Assembly (NCBI GenBank): GCA_910585265.1
Contig: CAJUCA010000008.1
Span: 13,730-77,729 of the forward strand
DNA length: 64,000 bases
Direction: 5' to 3'
From: an uncultured Oscillospiraceae bacterium
Lineage (GTDB): Bacteria; Bacillota; Clostridia; Oscillospirales; Oscillospiraceae
Shown here: piece after piece, positions 22,121-31,305 of the stretch
How the letters are laid out: each line of letters opens with the position of its first letter
Numbering within the stretch: the first letter of the stretch is position 1
Program-made: the position numbers and the translations under genes
The notes under the pieces: generated by a model
Told to the model about the DNA's origin: nothing
What the model saw: only the letters and a program-made list of their open reading frames with translations
Databases searched by the model: none

Positions 22121-22838
22121 TCCCATCCTGCGCATGGAGCGGCTCAACAGCTGGTACGGACGGGGCAGGGCGCGGAAGCAGGTGCTCCGGAACGTGACCC
22201 TGTCCCTGGCCCCCGGCGAGGTGCTGGGGGTGGTGGGCGAGTCCGGCTCGGGCAAGTCCACCCTGGCGAAATGCGTGCTGGGCCTGGTGACGGACATCAC
22301 CGGGACGCTGGCGGTAAACAGCCCCCGGCCCCAGATGGTGTTCCAGGACCCCTATGGCTCGCTGAACCCGGCGAAAACCGTGGGCTGGATTTTGGAGGAA
22401 CCCCTCCGGGCGGCGGGGGTAAAGGACAAGGAGGAACGCCGCCAAAGGGTGCGGGACTTCCTCCCCCTGGTGGGGCTGGAGGAGGAGCACCTGTCCCGCA
22501 GGCCCGCCCAGCTCTCCGGCGGACAGCGGCAGCGGGTGGCCATTGCCGCCGCCCTCATCCAGGGCAGCAGGCTCATCGTGCTGGACGAGCCGGTGTCCGC
22601 CCTGGACGTGACCTTACAGGCCCAGATCCTCCGCCTGCTGGCGGAGCTGAAGGAGAAGCTGGGCCTGTCCTACCTGTTTATCTCCCACGATCTGGCGGTG
22701 GTGTACCAGCTCTGCGACCGGGTGGCGGTAATGACCGGGGGGGAGATCGTGGAGGAGGGGGACGTGGACGAGATCTACGACCACCCCCGGCACGAATACA
22801 CGAAGAAGCTGCTGGCGGCCTCCCTGGCCCTGGATTGA
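22113..22838 (+). CDS. ABC transporter ATPase, DppF type
   Basis: A 241-residue ATPase with Walker A GESGSGKS, a Q-loop in MVFQDPYGSLNP, signature LSGGQRQRV and Walker B LIVLDEPVSALD. The FQDPYGSLNP motif is typical of DppF/OppF subunits. It overlaps the previous ATPase by 8 bp and ends the operon. The pair should form a heterodimer under the two permeases. Confidence 0.94.
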   Translation: MADPILRMERLNSWYGRGRARKQVLRNVTLSLAPGEVLGVVGESGSGKSTLAKCVLGLVTDITGTLAVNSPRPQMVFQDPYGSLNPAKTVGWILEEPLRAAGVKDKEERRQRVRDFLPLVGLEEEHLSRRPAQLSGGQRQRVAIAAALIQGSRLIVLDEPVSALDVTLQAQILRLLAELKEKLGLSYLFISHDLAVVYQLCDRVAVMTGGEIVEEGDVDEIYDHPRHEYTKKLLAASLALD

Positions 22839-22888
22839 GGCGGGCGGTTGATCCCTGTAGGGGCGGACATTGTCCGCCCGCGATTCCC

Positions 22889-22927
22889 AAAAATGCCCCG
22901 GCGTATCAAAACGCCGGGGCATTTTTT
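22889..22927. terminator. Bidirectional rho-independent terminator
   Basis: ATGCCCCGGCGT (22893-22904) and its complement (22911-22922) with A-run before and T-run after. A second small inverted repeat, GGGCGGACA and TGTCCGCCC (22861-22879), lies just upstream and resembles a short interspersed repeat. Confidence 0.92.
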
Positions 22928-22949
22928 GCGCTGTGATTACAACGCAGAA

Positions 22950-23717
22950 TCATCGCAGCAGATTGAAAATCAGGATGGCCCCGCCCAGCACCACCAGCAC
23001 CGCGCCGGTGGCCCGGTTCAGCACAATGGGGCTGGCCTTGTTGGCGAACCGGGCGGCGATCCTGGCCCACAGCAGGGTGGACAGCACGCACAGCACCAGC
23101 GTCAGCGGATCGGGCATACCGCCGATGGCGAAGTGGCTGGCCGCCCCGGTGAAGGCGGTGAAGGCCATGATGAACACGCTGGTGCCCACGGCGGTTTTCA
23201 GCTCGTACCCCAGCACCGAGGTGAGTATGAGCAGCATCATCATGCCGCCCCCGGCCCCCACAAATCCGCAGATGAACCCGATCAGCGCACCGCACGCCAG
23301 GGACTGCGCCGCCCGCTTTCTGGGGTCCGCCCCCTCCATGGACTCCCTGGTGGTCATGACGGGCCTGACGATGAACTTGACACCCAGGAACAGGGTCATG
23401 ACGGTGGAGAAGCCCCCCATGGCGGCGGAGGGCACCAGGCTGGACACCCAGCTGCCCACCAGGGTGAAGCACAGCACCGCCCCCATCATCACCAGGCCGT
23501 TTTTCACGTCCAGGTTCTTGTTTTTGTGGTAGGTATAGGCGGAAACCACGCTGGCCAGCACGTCGCTGGCCAGGGCAATGCCCACGGCGGCGTAAGGCTC
23601 CATGTCCAGGAAGGTGATCAGCATGGGGCTGATGACGGCGGCCGCGCTCATTCCGGCGAATCCGGTGCCCAGCCCCGCGCCAATTCCAGCCAGAAAACAA
23701 ATGACGAAAGTAAACAT
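22950..23717 (-). CDS. Full-length TauE/SafE (TSUP) permease
   Basis: A 255-residue, eight-helix permease made of two repeats, each with a Gly-rich signature (GIGAGLGTGFAGMSAAAV at the N-terminus, GFICGFVGAGGGMMMLLIL near residue 150). It is distinct from the split pair at 13112-13879. Family members move sulfite, organosulfonates or other small anions. It has a consensus promoter and its own GAGGAG ribosome binding site, so it is probably a single-gene unit. Confidence 0.92.
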   Translation of the reverse strand: MFTFVICFLAGIGAGLGTGFAGMSAAAVISPMLITFLDMEPYAAVGIALASDVLASVVSAYTYHKNKNLDVKNGLVMMGAVLCFTLVGSWVSSLVPSAAMGGFSTVMTLFLGVKFIVRPVMTTRESMEGADPRKRAAQSLACGALIGFICGFVGAGGGMMMLLILTSVLGYELKTAVGTSVFIMAFTAFTGAASHFAIGGMPDPLTLVLCVLSTLLWARIAARFANKASPIVLNRATGAVLVVLGGAILIFNLLR

Positions 23718-23765
23718 ATGGTAATCTCACATCTCCTCAACGGATCGAAATACGGTACCATCCGC

Positions 23766-23794
23766 ATTATAAGCCCCCGGGCGGCATTTGTCAA
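23766..23794 (-). promoter_or_regulatory. Consensus sigma-A promoter of the TSUP gene
   Basis: On the minus strand TTGACA (23789-23794) and TATAAT (23766-23771) are spaced by exactly 17 bp. Confidence 0.9.
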
Positions 23795-23841
23795 AGGGGC
23801 GGACATTTCAGGGCATTCCCGGCGCAGCTCATGATGCCGGG

Positions 23842-24585
23842 ATGGTCTACGGCGAGGTGCCGGGCCGGAAGCTCTGCCTCCCCCGGGCTGTTGCGTCCGG
23901 GAACCCGGCGGGCGGGGCAGCCCCGGTTTTTCCCGGAGGGTTCTTGCGGTCCCTGCCGCTGGCGGAGCTGGGGACGGCGGTGTCCGGCTCCGACCTCAGC
24001 GGGGCCATGCTGGACCGCTGCCGGGACAAGGCGGCGGCCCGGGGGTATGCCGTGGAGTTGCACCAGAGCGACTTCCGGGAGCTGTCCTGCTGGGCGGGCC
24101 GGAGCTTCGACTGCGTGGCCAGCACAGGCAATTCCCTGCCCTATGTGTCCAACGGTCAGGTGCGGTCCGTCTTAGCCGGGATGGACGCCTTGGTGCGGGA
24201 GGGGGGCTGGCTCTATTTCGACCTGCGCAACTGGGACCGGATTCTCCGGGAGCGGAAACGGTTTTACCTTTACAACCCCTTCTTTGACGGGGAGACTCGG
24301 GTGAATTTGGTGCAGGCGTGGGACTACCACCCGGACGGCACCATGACCTTTAACCTGCTCTACACCTTCGAGCGGGAGCAGCGGATCGTTCAGCAGGAGG
24401 TCTTTGAGGAGCATTACTTTCCCGTCCCCCGCCAGCTTCTGCTGGACGAGCTGGCCCGGCTGGGCTACGGGGAAATCCGGCTGTTCCCCTTCCCCGCCAT
24501 GCTCCGGCAGGGGGCGGAGGAGGCGGAGTGGTACTGCGTGCTGGCCCGGAAAGGCCCCGGCGGGCAGAGGGAGAACCATATTTGA
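23842..24585 (+). pseudogene. SAM-dependent methyltransferase, apparently lacking an intact N-terminus
   Basis: The part from about 23960 onward fits a class I methyltransferase: SGSDLSGAMLDRCRDKAAARG (motif II region), then FDCVASTGNSLPYV, and WLYFDLRN. The expected motif I (a Gly-rich ELGCGTG-like loop) that should come just before is absent; that stretch is a Pro/Gly-rich sequence unlike the family. The open frame upstream of 23842 runs across the promoter of the divergent TSUP gene. I think the 5' end has been lost or scrambled, so the product is probably not a working methyltransferase, but a frameshift has not been proven. Confidence 0.5.
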
Positions 24586-24601
24586 CGAGGAGGCTTTGAG
24601 C

Positions 24602-25267
24602 ATGAAGCGAACCATCACCGTAAAGGGCGTGGGCAGCGTGTCCGCCAAGCCGGACTACATCACCCTGACGCTGTCCATCACAGAAAAGGACATGGACTAC
24701 GAGAAGGCCCTGGAGGGCGCGGCCCGGCGGATTGCCCAGCTGGAGGGGGCGGCGGCGGAGGCCGGGTTTGAGAAGGGCGCGCTGAAAACCCTCCACTTCA
24801 ATGTGAGCACCCAGTATGAGGGGGTGCGGGACAAGGACGGAAACTACCAGAACGTGTTCGCCGGATACGCCTGCCTCTACCGCCTGAAGCTGGCCTTCGG
24901 GCTGGACAGCAAGCGGCTGGCCGCCGTCCTGTCCGCCGTGGCCGGCAGCGGGGCCGAGCCGGAGCTGAACATCTCCTTTACCGTCAAGGAGCCTGCCGGG
25001 GTCAGCGAGGCCCTGCTGGCCAGCGCGGCGGCCAACGCCCGGGAGAAGGCCCAGGTTCTGTGCCGGGCCTCCGGGGTGGAGCTGGGCAAGCTGATCCGCA
25101 TCGACTACAGCTGGGACGAGCTGAATCTCGTGTCCCCCACCCGGTACGAGCTGGCGGACAGTGCCATGCCGCTGATGGCGGCGGGGAAGCGGTGCGCCCC
25201 GGAGATCCAGCCGGACGACATCGACCTGCACGACACGGCGGCCTTTGTGTGGGAGCTGGAGGGCTGA
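24602..25267 (+). CDS. SIMPL (DUF541) domain protein
   Basis: A 221-residue protein whose ITVKGVGSVSAKPDYITLTLSI opening and Ala-rich helix (about 40-60) mark the SIMPL/DUF541 fold. Most family members have a signal peptide; this one has none, so it should be cytoplasmic. The function is not known in Firmicutes. The ATG at 24602 follows GAGGAGG by 8 bp; the frame upstream of it lies inside the methyltransferase region and is ignored. Confidence 0.88.
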   Translation: MKRTITVKGVGSVSAKPDYITLTLSITEKDMDYEKALEGAARRIAQLEGAAAEAGFEKGALKTLHFNVSTQYEGVRDKDGNYQNVFAGYACLYRLKLAFGLDSKRLAAVLSAVAGSGAEPELNISFTVKEPAGVSEALLASAAANAREKAQVLCRASGVELGKLIRIDYSWDELNLVSPTRYELADSAMPLMAAGKRCAPEIQPDDIDLHDTAAFVWELEG

Positions 25268-25280
25268 GGGGGGCAAAAAG

Positions 25281-25319
25281 ACGGGGCGGGAATCTGGTTT
25301 CAGATTCCCGCCCCGTTTT
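25281..25319. terminator. Bidirectional rho-independent terminator
   Basis: A 16-bp perfect stem (25281-25296 with 25301-25316) and GTTT loop, followed by TTT on the plus side and preceded by AAAAAG. It ends both the SIMPL gene and the long minus-strand unit. Confidence 0.95.
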
Positions 25320-25323
25320 GGAT

Positions 25324-27891
25324 TCAGTCAATGGCGATATCCAGCGTCTCCCCCTGGGCGGACAGCCCGATCCGGGTCACCGGGTCGGCGTACCGCTGGA
25401 TGAGCTTGGCGGCGATGGGGTCCTCCAAATCTTTCTGGATCTGGCGGCGCAGGTTCCGGGCCCCGTAGGCCGCGGAGTAGGACTTCTTCACCAGGTAGTC
25501 CAGCACGCTCTCGTCATAGGAGAAGGCGATGTTTTTCTCCTTCAGCACCCCGTCCAGCTCGGACAGCATGATCCGGGCGATGTCCTTGAAATTGTCCTCG
25601 GTGAGCTGGTTGAAGTAGACGATCTCGTCCACCCGGTTGATGAACTCGGGCCGGAGGAAGGACTCCAGCCCCTTCATAGCCTTCTCCTTGCCCAGCTGGT
25701 TGGCGGAGCGGTCGAAGCCCAGGGAGCCGCCCTTCACGTCGCTGCCCGCGTTGGAGGTCATGACGATAACGGTATTTTCGAAATTGACCACCTTGCCGTG
25801 GGCGTCGGAGATGTGCCCGTCGTCCAGAATTTGCAGCAGCACGTTGAGCACGTCGGGGTGGGCCTTCTCGATCTCGTCGAACAGCACCACGGTGTAGGGC
25901 TTGCGGCGGATCTTCTCGGTGAGCTGGCCCGCGTCGTCATAGCCCACGTACCCCGGCGGGGAGCCGATGATCCGGGATACGGAGTGCTTTTCCATGAACT
26001 CGCTCATGTCCAGCCGGATCAGGGACTCGGGGGAGGAGAACAGGTCGGCGGCAAGCCGCTTCACCAGCTCGGTCTTGCCCACGCCGGTGGAGCCCACGAA
26101 GATGAAGGACACCGGCTTGTGCTTGGCGGCGATGCCCACACGGCCCCGCCGGATGGCGTTGGCCACGGCGTTCACCGCGTCGTCCTGGCCCACGATGTGC
26201 TCCTTCAGCCGCTGGTCCAGCTTGGCCAGCCGCTCGAACTCCTGTTCCTGGATGGAGGTGGCGGGTATTTTCGTCCACAGCTCGATAACCTTTGCCAGGT
26301 GGGCGGCGGTCAGCGGGGGATCCCCCTTGGCGGCCAGGGCCTCCCGCTCGCTGGTGAGCTGGGCCTGACGGCTTTTCAGCTCCGCCAGACGCTGGTAGGC
26401 CTTTTCGTTGGCGGCGGACTGCACCGCCTCCTTGTCGGCGGTGACGGCGGCCAGCTTTTCGGTGAGCTCCGCGATCTGCTTGCGGCGGCCGTCCTGCCGC
26501 TGCTGGAAGGCGGGGTCCTCCCGGTTGGGGGCCTCGGCGTCATCCCGGCTCACGGCGGTCTCCAGGGTCTCCCGCTGGCGTTTGATCCGCTGCTCCTGCT
26601 TCTGCAGCTCCTGGAGCTTGGGGTCGTTCTGCCCCCCGGTGGAGGCCAGCACCACCTCCATCTCCTTGGCGTAGTCCGCCAGCTCCTTGTCGATCTCCGC
26701 CATCCGGGCCAGCTCCTTGTTGTGGAGGTTCACGTCGGAGGACGCCTCGTCGATGAGGTCGATGGCCTTGTCGGGCAGGTATCGGTCGGTGATGTACCGC
26801 TCGCTCATGGTAACGGCCTGCCGGCAGATGTCCGGGCTGATGGCCACGTGGTGGAAGGACTCGTAATAGGGGGCGATGCCCTTCAGAATCTCCACCGAGT
26901 CGTCGATGGAGGGCTCCTCCACAATGACGGGCTGGAAGCGGCGTTCCAGGGCGGAGTCCTTCTCAATGTACTTGCGGTACTCCGTCAGGGTGGTGGCCCC
27001 GATCACCTGGATCTCCCCCCGGCTCAGGGCGGGCTTGAGGATGTTGGCGGCGTTCATGGAGCCCTCCGCGTCCCCTGCGCCCACGATGGAGTGGACCTCG
27101 TCAATGACCAGGATGATATTGCCCAGCTTCTTCACCTCGTCGATGAGGCCCTTCATCCGGCTCTCGAACTGGCCCCGGAACTGGGTGCCCGCCACCAGGG
27201 CGGTGAGGTCCAGCAGGTAGACCTCCTTGTCCAGCAGCTTGTAGGGCACGTCCCGGTCGCAGATGCGCTGGGCCAGCCCCTCGGCGATGGCGGTCTTGCC
27301 CACGCCGGGGTCGCCGATGAGGCAGGGGTTGTTCTTCTGCCGCCGGTTCAGGATCTGGATGGTCCGCTGGATCTCGTTGGAGCGGCCCACGATCCGGTCC
27401 AGCCCGCCCTCCTGGGCCTTCCGGGTGAGGGAGATGCAGTAGTTCTCCAGGAATTTCCGCTTGGGGCTTTGGTTCCGGTCGTTCTTGGGGGCGGCCTTGT
27501 CCTCCTTGGCGGCCCCGCCCCGCTGGACGGGGTCCCGGTCGGGCGCGCTGTCCGACGCGCCGCCGAACAGCTTGCTGAGGAAGGGGAAGGTGGCGGTACG
27601 GCCCTCGTCCTCCTCCTCGTCGTCCCCGGAGCCGTCGCCGTCCTCTCCGGCGGGGGCCAGGCCCTCCGGCTCCTCCGCGCCGCCGAAGGCGGACATCATC
27701 TCGGTGGAGATGGACTCCAGATCCTCGTCGGAAATGCCCATCTTCTTCATCATATCGTCCACCGGCTTGATGCCCAGCTCCCGGGCGCACTTGAGGCACA
27801 GGCCCTCGTTTTTGGTATCGCCGCCCTCAATTTTCGTTATAAAGACAACCGCCACGTTCTTCTGGCAGCGGGTGCACATGGTTGGCCGCAT
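25324..27891 (-). CDS. clpE: Clp protease ATPase of the ClpE type
   Basis: An 855-residue double-AAA+ unfoldase. The N-terminus has a four-Cys zinc finger (Cys6, Cys9, Cys32, Cys35) in place of the usual Clp_N repeats, which is the ClpE layout. An acidic linker (about 80-120) follows. AAA-1 has Walker A GDPGVGKT (193-200); a middle coiled-coil (about 400-480) precedes AAA-2 with Walker A GSTGVGKT. A GSLGFDR loop in AAA-2 is the probable ClpP contact, so it should feed substrates to ClpP (not in this window). ClpE is often under CtsR control, but I see no CtsR site upstream. The CvpA gene ends 157 bp upstream. Confidence 0.92.
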   Translation of the reverse strand: MRPTMCTRCQKNVAVVFITKIEGGDTKNEGLCLKCARELGIKPVDDMMKKMGISDEDLESISTEMMSAFGGAEEPEGLAPAGEDGDGSGDDEEEDEGRTATFPFLSKLFGGASDSAPDRDPVQRGGAAKEDKAAPKNDRNQSPKRKFLENYCISLTRKAQEGGLDRIVGRSNEIQRTIQILNRRQKNNPCLIGDPGVGKTAIAEGLAQRICDRDVPYKLLDKEVYLLDLTALVAGTQFRGQFESRMKGLIDEVKKLGNIILVIDEVHSIVGAGDAEGSMNAANILKPALSRGEIQVIGATTLTEYRKYIEKDSALERRFQPVIVEEPSIDDSVEILKGIAPYYESFHHVAISPDICRQAVTMSERYITDRYLPDKAIDLIDEASSDVNLHNKELARMAEIDKELADYAKEMEVVLASTGGQNDPKLQELQKQEQRIKRQRETLETAVSRDDAEAPNREDPAFQQRQDGRRKQIAELTEKLAAVTADKEAVQSAANEKAYQRLAELKSRQAQLTSEREALAAKGDPPLTAAHLAKVIELWTKIPATSIQEQEFERLAKLDQRLKEHIVGQDDAVNAVANAIRRGRVGIAAKHKPVSFIFVGSTGVGKTELVKRLAADLFSSPESLIRLDMSEFMEKHSVSRIIGSPPGYVGYDDAGQLTEKIRRKPYTVVLFDEIEKAHPDVLNVLLQILDDGHISDAHGKVVNFENTVIVMTSNAGSDVKGGSLGFDRSANQLGKEKAMKGLESFLRPEFINRVDEIVYFNQLTEDNFKDIARIMLSELDGVLKEKNIAFSYDESVLDYLVKKSYSAAYGARNLRRQIQKDLEDPIAAKLIQRYADPVTRIGLSAQGETLDIAID

Positions 27892-28048
27892 GATATCGCT
27901 CCTTTCGGGAGAACAGTACGTTCAGGGTTTGTTCGCAGTTTTTCAGTACCTTATCAGATAAATATGAACACGTCATGAATTTTAGAGTGGTAATTTTCCG
28001 CGGGGCAGGGAAAATCCCGTCCCTTTTCATCTTGCAGGAAGGAAACCC

Positions 28049-28747
28049 TCACTTGGGCAGGCCCGCCAGCAGCTCCCACAGCCTATCCACCGTGAACAGG
28101 GACAGCACCGGGGTGTCCGGATGGGCGGGGATCACGCCGGACATCTGGCCCAGCCACACCAGGATAATGGTCAGCAGCGCGCCCTTCACCAGCCCGAACA
28201 GCAGCCCCCCCGCCAGATTCACCTCGGACAGCAGGGGCAGCTTGAAGGCCATGTCCAGGGCGTGGCTGGCCAGGAACCAGGCCACCTGCACCGCCAGGAA
28301 CACGATGGCGAACAGCAGCGCGCGGGCGATCCCTCCCGCCAGGTAGTTGGCCAGGGCGTCCACCGGGGTGGCCCAGTGCTCCTCCTCCACCGCGTCCTGC
28401 TCCACCCCCTCCCGCAGGAAGGTGGAGAAGCCCTCGAACAGCCCGTTCGCCTCCACCGAGGCGAACAGCTCCTGGAGGGTGTAGCCGGGGCCTTCGTCCT
28501 CCTCCCCGTCCCCGTCCTGGTCGGTGGTCACCGGATGGGGAGCCACCTTCTGGAAGCTCTGGGCGATGACCGGGCGGATGATGTTGGCCACCGGCGGGGC
28601 GAATTGATCCGCCACGAACTGGGCGGCGAAAAAGGCCACGAACACCGCCGCCAGCCCGCACAGGGACAGCACCAGCCCCTTGGCGGCCCCCCGCCACGCG
28701 AAAAAGGCCAGCAGGGCCACAATCGCAATGTCAAACAGAACAGTCAT
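28049..28747 (-). CDS. CvpA-family membrane protein
   Basis: A 232-residue protein with four hydrophobic helices in the CvpA pattern: IAIVALLAFFAWRGAAKGLVLSL at the N-terminus, then FFAAQFVADQ, and two helices in the C-terminal third (LLFGLVKGALLTIILVW). A long acidic loop (about 75-130, DQDGDGEEDEG) separates the halves. Family members affect envelope stability or colicin production in proteobacteria; in Firmicutes the role is unknown. It follows the DUF5711 gene by 58 bp. Confidence 0.85.
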   Translation of the reverse strand: MTVLFDIAIVALLAFFAWRGAAKGLVLSLCGLAAVFVAFFAAQFVADQFAPPVANIIRPVIAQSFQKVAPHPVTTDQDGDGEEDEGPGYTLQELFASVEANGLFEGFSTFLREGVEQDAVEEEHWATPVDALANYLAGGIARALLFAIVFLAVQVAWFLASHALDMAFKLPLLSEVNLAGGLLFGLVKGALLTIILVWLGQMSGVIPAHPDTPVLSLFTVDRLWELLAGLPK

Positions 28748-28805
28748 AAAATCCTCCTTCTCCCGCGAATTGCGGGCCCCCCAAACAGAAGATATATGGA
28801 TGGCG

Positions 28806-29981
28806 TCAGGGAATATAGAACCCCGCGCCCTCCGCCGAGATCAGGATGGCGGACCCGTCCGGCACCAGCAGGACGGTCCTGGCCCCCTTGGTGCCCTTGA
28901 GGGAGCTGTAAAGCTCCAGCTCCTGGGTGTAGATGTCCAGCCGGTCCCCGGTGAGGACGGCCACGTACCGCCCCGCCGTGGAGATGGACATGACCTGCTC
29001 GCTGAGGGCCAGGGAGCGGCGGGTGCCGTCCTGGTCCACCACCCACAGCTCCGCCTGGCTGCCCGCCCGGTATTTGCCCAGCAGGACGGCGGCGAAGCCG
29101 TCCCCGCTGAGGGTATACCGCCGCAGGTACTGGTTCTGCCAGTCCACGGAGACGGTGTTCCCGTCGTGGTCGCTGATGGTCATCCCCCGGTCGCTGAGGG
29201 CCCACACCGCCCCGGCGGTGTGCCGCAGGTCCAGGGCCACCCCGCCCCCCAGGGAGGCGGACACGTCCGCCTCATAGCTTCCGCTGGCGTAATTCATGGC
29301 GTACAGCTCCAGCCCGGTGGCGAACGCGCCGTCCCGCTGGCCCACGGTGAGGGTGGCCAGGGTGCGCCCGTCGTCGGACAGGGCGGCGTCCATCACAAAG
29401 GCGGAGGTGAGGTTGACGCTCATCACCGGGTCGTAGGCGGCGTTATACACCGTCACCTTCCCCCGGTAGCCCGCCGCCTGGGTGACCACCGTGAGCTGGC
29501 CGTTTTTGTTCAGCCGGGCGGACAGGATGCCCTCCAGCCCCTCCGCCGACCACACCAGGGACCGCTGCCCCAATATGTACAGGGAGCTGCCCCCCGCGTC
29601 GTACACCACCGCCAGGGAGCCGTTGGAGTTCACCACCGGGTTCTCCATGCTGACCTGCTGGTTGATGTACCGGGTGCCGCTGCCGGAGTAGAGGGAGATG
29701 GCGTGCTCCGAGCATACCAGCAGGTCCCCGTCCAGGGCGGCGAAGGTGCAGCTCAGATCGCCGTCGTAGCGGAAGGCTTCCGCCTGCCCGCTGTCGCTCC
29801 GGGTGAGGGAGAGGTAGTGGAACCAACGCTTCGCGCTGTCCAGGTTCAGCCGGTCCCGGAAGGCCACCAGCACCACCAGGGACAGCCCCACCGCCAGCAC
29901 CACCAGGGTGGCGATGAGCCGCACCAGGAAGCCGGACAGCCGGGAGGGCTTTTTTTGCTGTTTTTGGTTTTGCTCGTCCAT
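28806..29981 (-). CDS. DUF5711 membrane-anchored beta-propeller protein
   Basis: A 391-residue protein with a charged N-terminus (1-18), one membrane helix (about 19-42) and an extracellular domain of repeating beta-strand blocks (for example SLAVVYDAGGSSLYIL and RTLATLTVGQRDG) that reads as a six- or seven-bladed propeller. The pattern fits DUF5711, widespread in Clostridia and of unknown function. It starts 13 bp after the GNAT gene and is probably co-transcribed with it and CvpA. Confidence 0.82.
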   Translation of the reverse strand: MDEQNQKQQKKPSRLSGFLVRLIATLVVLAVGLSLVVLVAFRDRLNLDSAKRWFHYLSLTRSDSGQAEAFRYDGDLSCTFAALDGDLLVCSEHAISLYSGSGTRYINQQVSMENPVVNSNGSLAVVYDAGGSSLYILGQRSLVWSAEGLEGILSARLNKNGQLTVVTQAAGYRGKVTVYNAAYDPVMSVNLTSAFVMDAALSDDGRTLATLTVGQRDGAFATGLELYAMNYASGSYEADVSASLGGGVALDLRHTAGAVWALSDRGMTISDHDGNTVSVDWQNQYLRRYTLSGDGFAAVLLGKYRAGSQAELWVVDQDGTRRSLALSEQVMSISTAGRYVAVLTGDRLDIYTQELELYSSLKGTKGARTVLLVPDGSAILISAEGAGFYIP

Positions 29982-29994
29982 AGAACCCCCGCCG

Positions 29995-30441
29995 TTACAG
30001 TGGCTTGGATAGGTAAATCATGTCCACTAACTGTATGCCCCCCTCGAAGATGGGGTGGTCGTAGTGGTCGGTAAAAAAGCTGGGCACCACATGGGAGCGG
30101 CGGAAGCCGCAGGCCTCGTAAAAGGGGATGGTGAGGGGACTGTCCCCGGTGCCCACCAGCAGGCGGCGGTACTGTCCCCGGTAGGCCTCCGCCAGGAAGT
30201 CCACCAGCCGCCGCCCGTAGCCCCGCCGCTGGTATTCGGGAGCCGCCGCCAGGTTTTTCAGCTCCAGCGTGCCCTCCCCCTCGTCGGTGACAACGCACAC
30301 GGCCCGGACAGATGCTCCGTCCTTTAGGGCGTACATGGTGCCCCGCTCCAGGTAGCGGTCGATCATGTCCTCCTGCTCGTCCGCCAGCAGCAGGAGGGGC
30401 AGGTATTGCTTTTTGTCAGCTTTGACTTCGAAAATGTTCAC
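29995..30441 (-). CDS. GNAT-family N-acetyltransferase
   Basis: A 148-residue acetyltransferase. The acetyl-CoA binding motif A is clear (LKNLAAAPEYQRRGYGRRLV, about 61-80), followed by FYEACGFRRS (about 107-116). The acceptor substrate is unknown. The start is a GTG at 30439-30441, which overlaps by four bases the TGA of a duplicated truA 3' end, and the GAGG used as ribosome binding site lies inside that duplicate. Confidence 0.9.
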   Translation of the reverse strand: MNIFEVKADKKQYLPLLLLADEQEDMIDRYLERGTMYALKDGASVRAVCVVTDEGEGTLELKNLAAAPEYQRRGYGRRLVDFLAEAYRGQYRRLLVGTGDSPLTIPFYEACGFRRSHVVPSFFTDHYDHPIFEGGIQLVDMIYLSKPL

Positions 30442-30478
30442 AGCACGTCCTCGTCATACCATAGGTTGGTCTGTATAA
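30438..30478. repeat. Duplicated 3' end of truA
   Basis: Read on the minus strand, this segment encodes TNLWYDEDVL and a TGA, the same last residues as the intact truA gene ending at 30522, with silent or third-base differences. The 43 bp between the two copies include a T-arm-like stretch (30481-30510). Confidence 0.85.
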
Positions 30479-30521
30479 GCTGTCCAGCGGGATTTGAACT
30501 CGCGGGAACCGGGCAAAGCCC

Positions 30522-31277
30522 TCACAGCACATCTTCATCATACCACAGGTTGGTCATATACAGGCCGTCCGGCGGCGCGGTAGGCCCCGCCAGGGTGCGG
30601 TTGCGGGCCGCCAGGATGGCGGGTATGTCCTCCGGGTCCAGCTTGCCCTCGGCGGCGTAGATGCAGGTGCCCACCATGGCCCGCACCATATTATACAGGA
30701 ACCCGTCGGCGCACACCCGGCAGTCAATAATGTCCCCGTGCCGCTCAATCTCGAAGTAGTGGACGGTGCGGACGGTGGTGCGGGTCTCGGTGCCCACCGA
30801 GCGGACAGCGGCAAAGTCGTGGGTGCCCACGAACTGCCGGGCCGCCGCCGCCATCACCCGCTCGTCCAGCAGCCTGGGATAGAACCACACCCGGTTCACG
30901 TAAAAGGGGTCCCGGATGCGGGAGTTGTAAATTTTATAGGTGTACTCCTTCTTCCGGCAGGAGCCGATGGCGTTGAAGCCGTCGGGCACCACCGTGGCCT
31001 TGTAGACGGAGACATCGTCCGGCAGCCGGGTGTTCACCGCCAGGGGGAGCCGCGCCGCCGGGATGCCGGAGGTGGTGCGGAAATTGGCCACATACACCTG
31101 GGCGTGGACCCCCGCGTCGGTGCGGCCCGCCCCGGTGACCCGCACCGGGTGGCCCACCACGGAGGCCAGCGCGTGTTCCAGCACCTCCGCCACGGTGACG
31201 GCGTTCTTCTGCACCTGCCAGCCGTGGTAGGCGGTGCCGGTATAGCTCAGCCGCAGGGCGATATTGCGCGGTTCCAT
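30522..31277 (-). CDS. truA: tRNA pseudouridine(38-40) synthase TruA
   Basis: A 251-residue enzyme that converts uridines 38-40 of the tRNA anticodon stem to pseudouridine. The catalytic Asp54 lies in GRTDAGVHA; SYTGTAYHGWQVQ at the N-terminus and DGFLYNMVRAMVGTCIYAAEGKL in the C-terminal half are typical. The length is normal. Its place directly after ecfT is the common arrangement in Firmicutes. Confidence 0.97.
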   Translation of the reverse strand: MEPRNIALRLSYTGTAYHGWQVQKNAVTVAEVLEHALASVVGHPVRVTGAGRTDAGVHAQVYVANFRTTSGIPAARLPLAVNTRLPDDVSVYKATVVPDGFNAIGSCRKKEYTYKIYNSRIRDPFYVNRVWFYPRLLDERVMAAAARQFVGTHDFAAVRSVGTETRTTVRTVHYFEIERHGDIIDCRVCADGFLYNMVRAMVGTCIYAAEGKLDPEDIPAILAARNRTLAGPTAPPDGLYMTNLWYDEDVL

Positions 31278-31305
31278 AGCCCCGCCGCCTTTCCATTCAA
31301 GTTGA

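Noticed and set aside
27892..28048. CtsR heat-shock operator upstream of clpE
   Set aside because: No direct heptad repeat resembling the CtsR site was found in this 157-bp gap.
30481..30510. tRNA gene on the minus strand
   Set aside because: Only a T-arm-like piece (GCGAG-TTCAAAT-CCCGC with one mismatch) is present; there is no D-arm, anticodon arm or matching acceptor, so it is not a gene.
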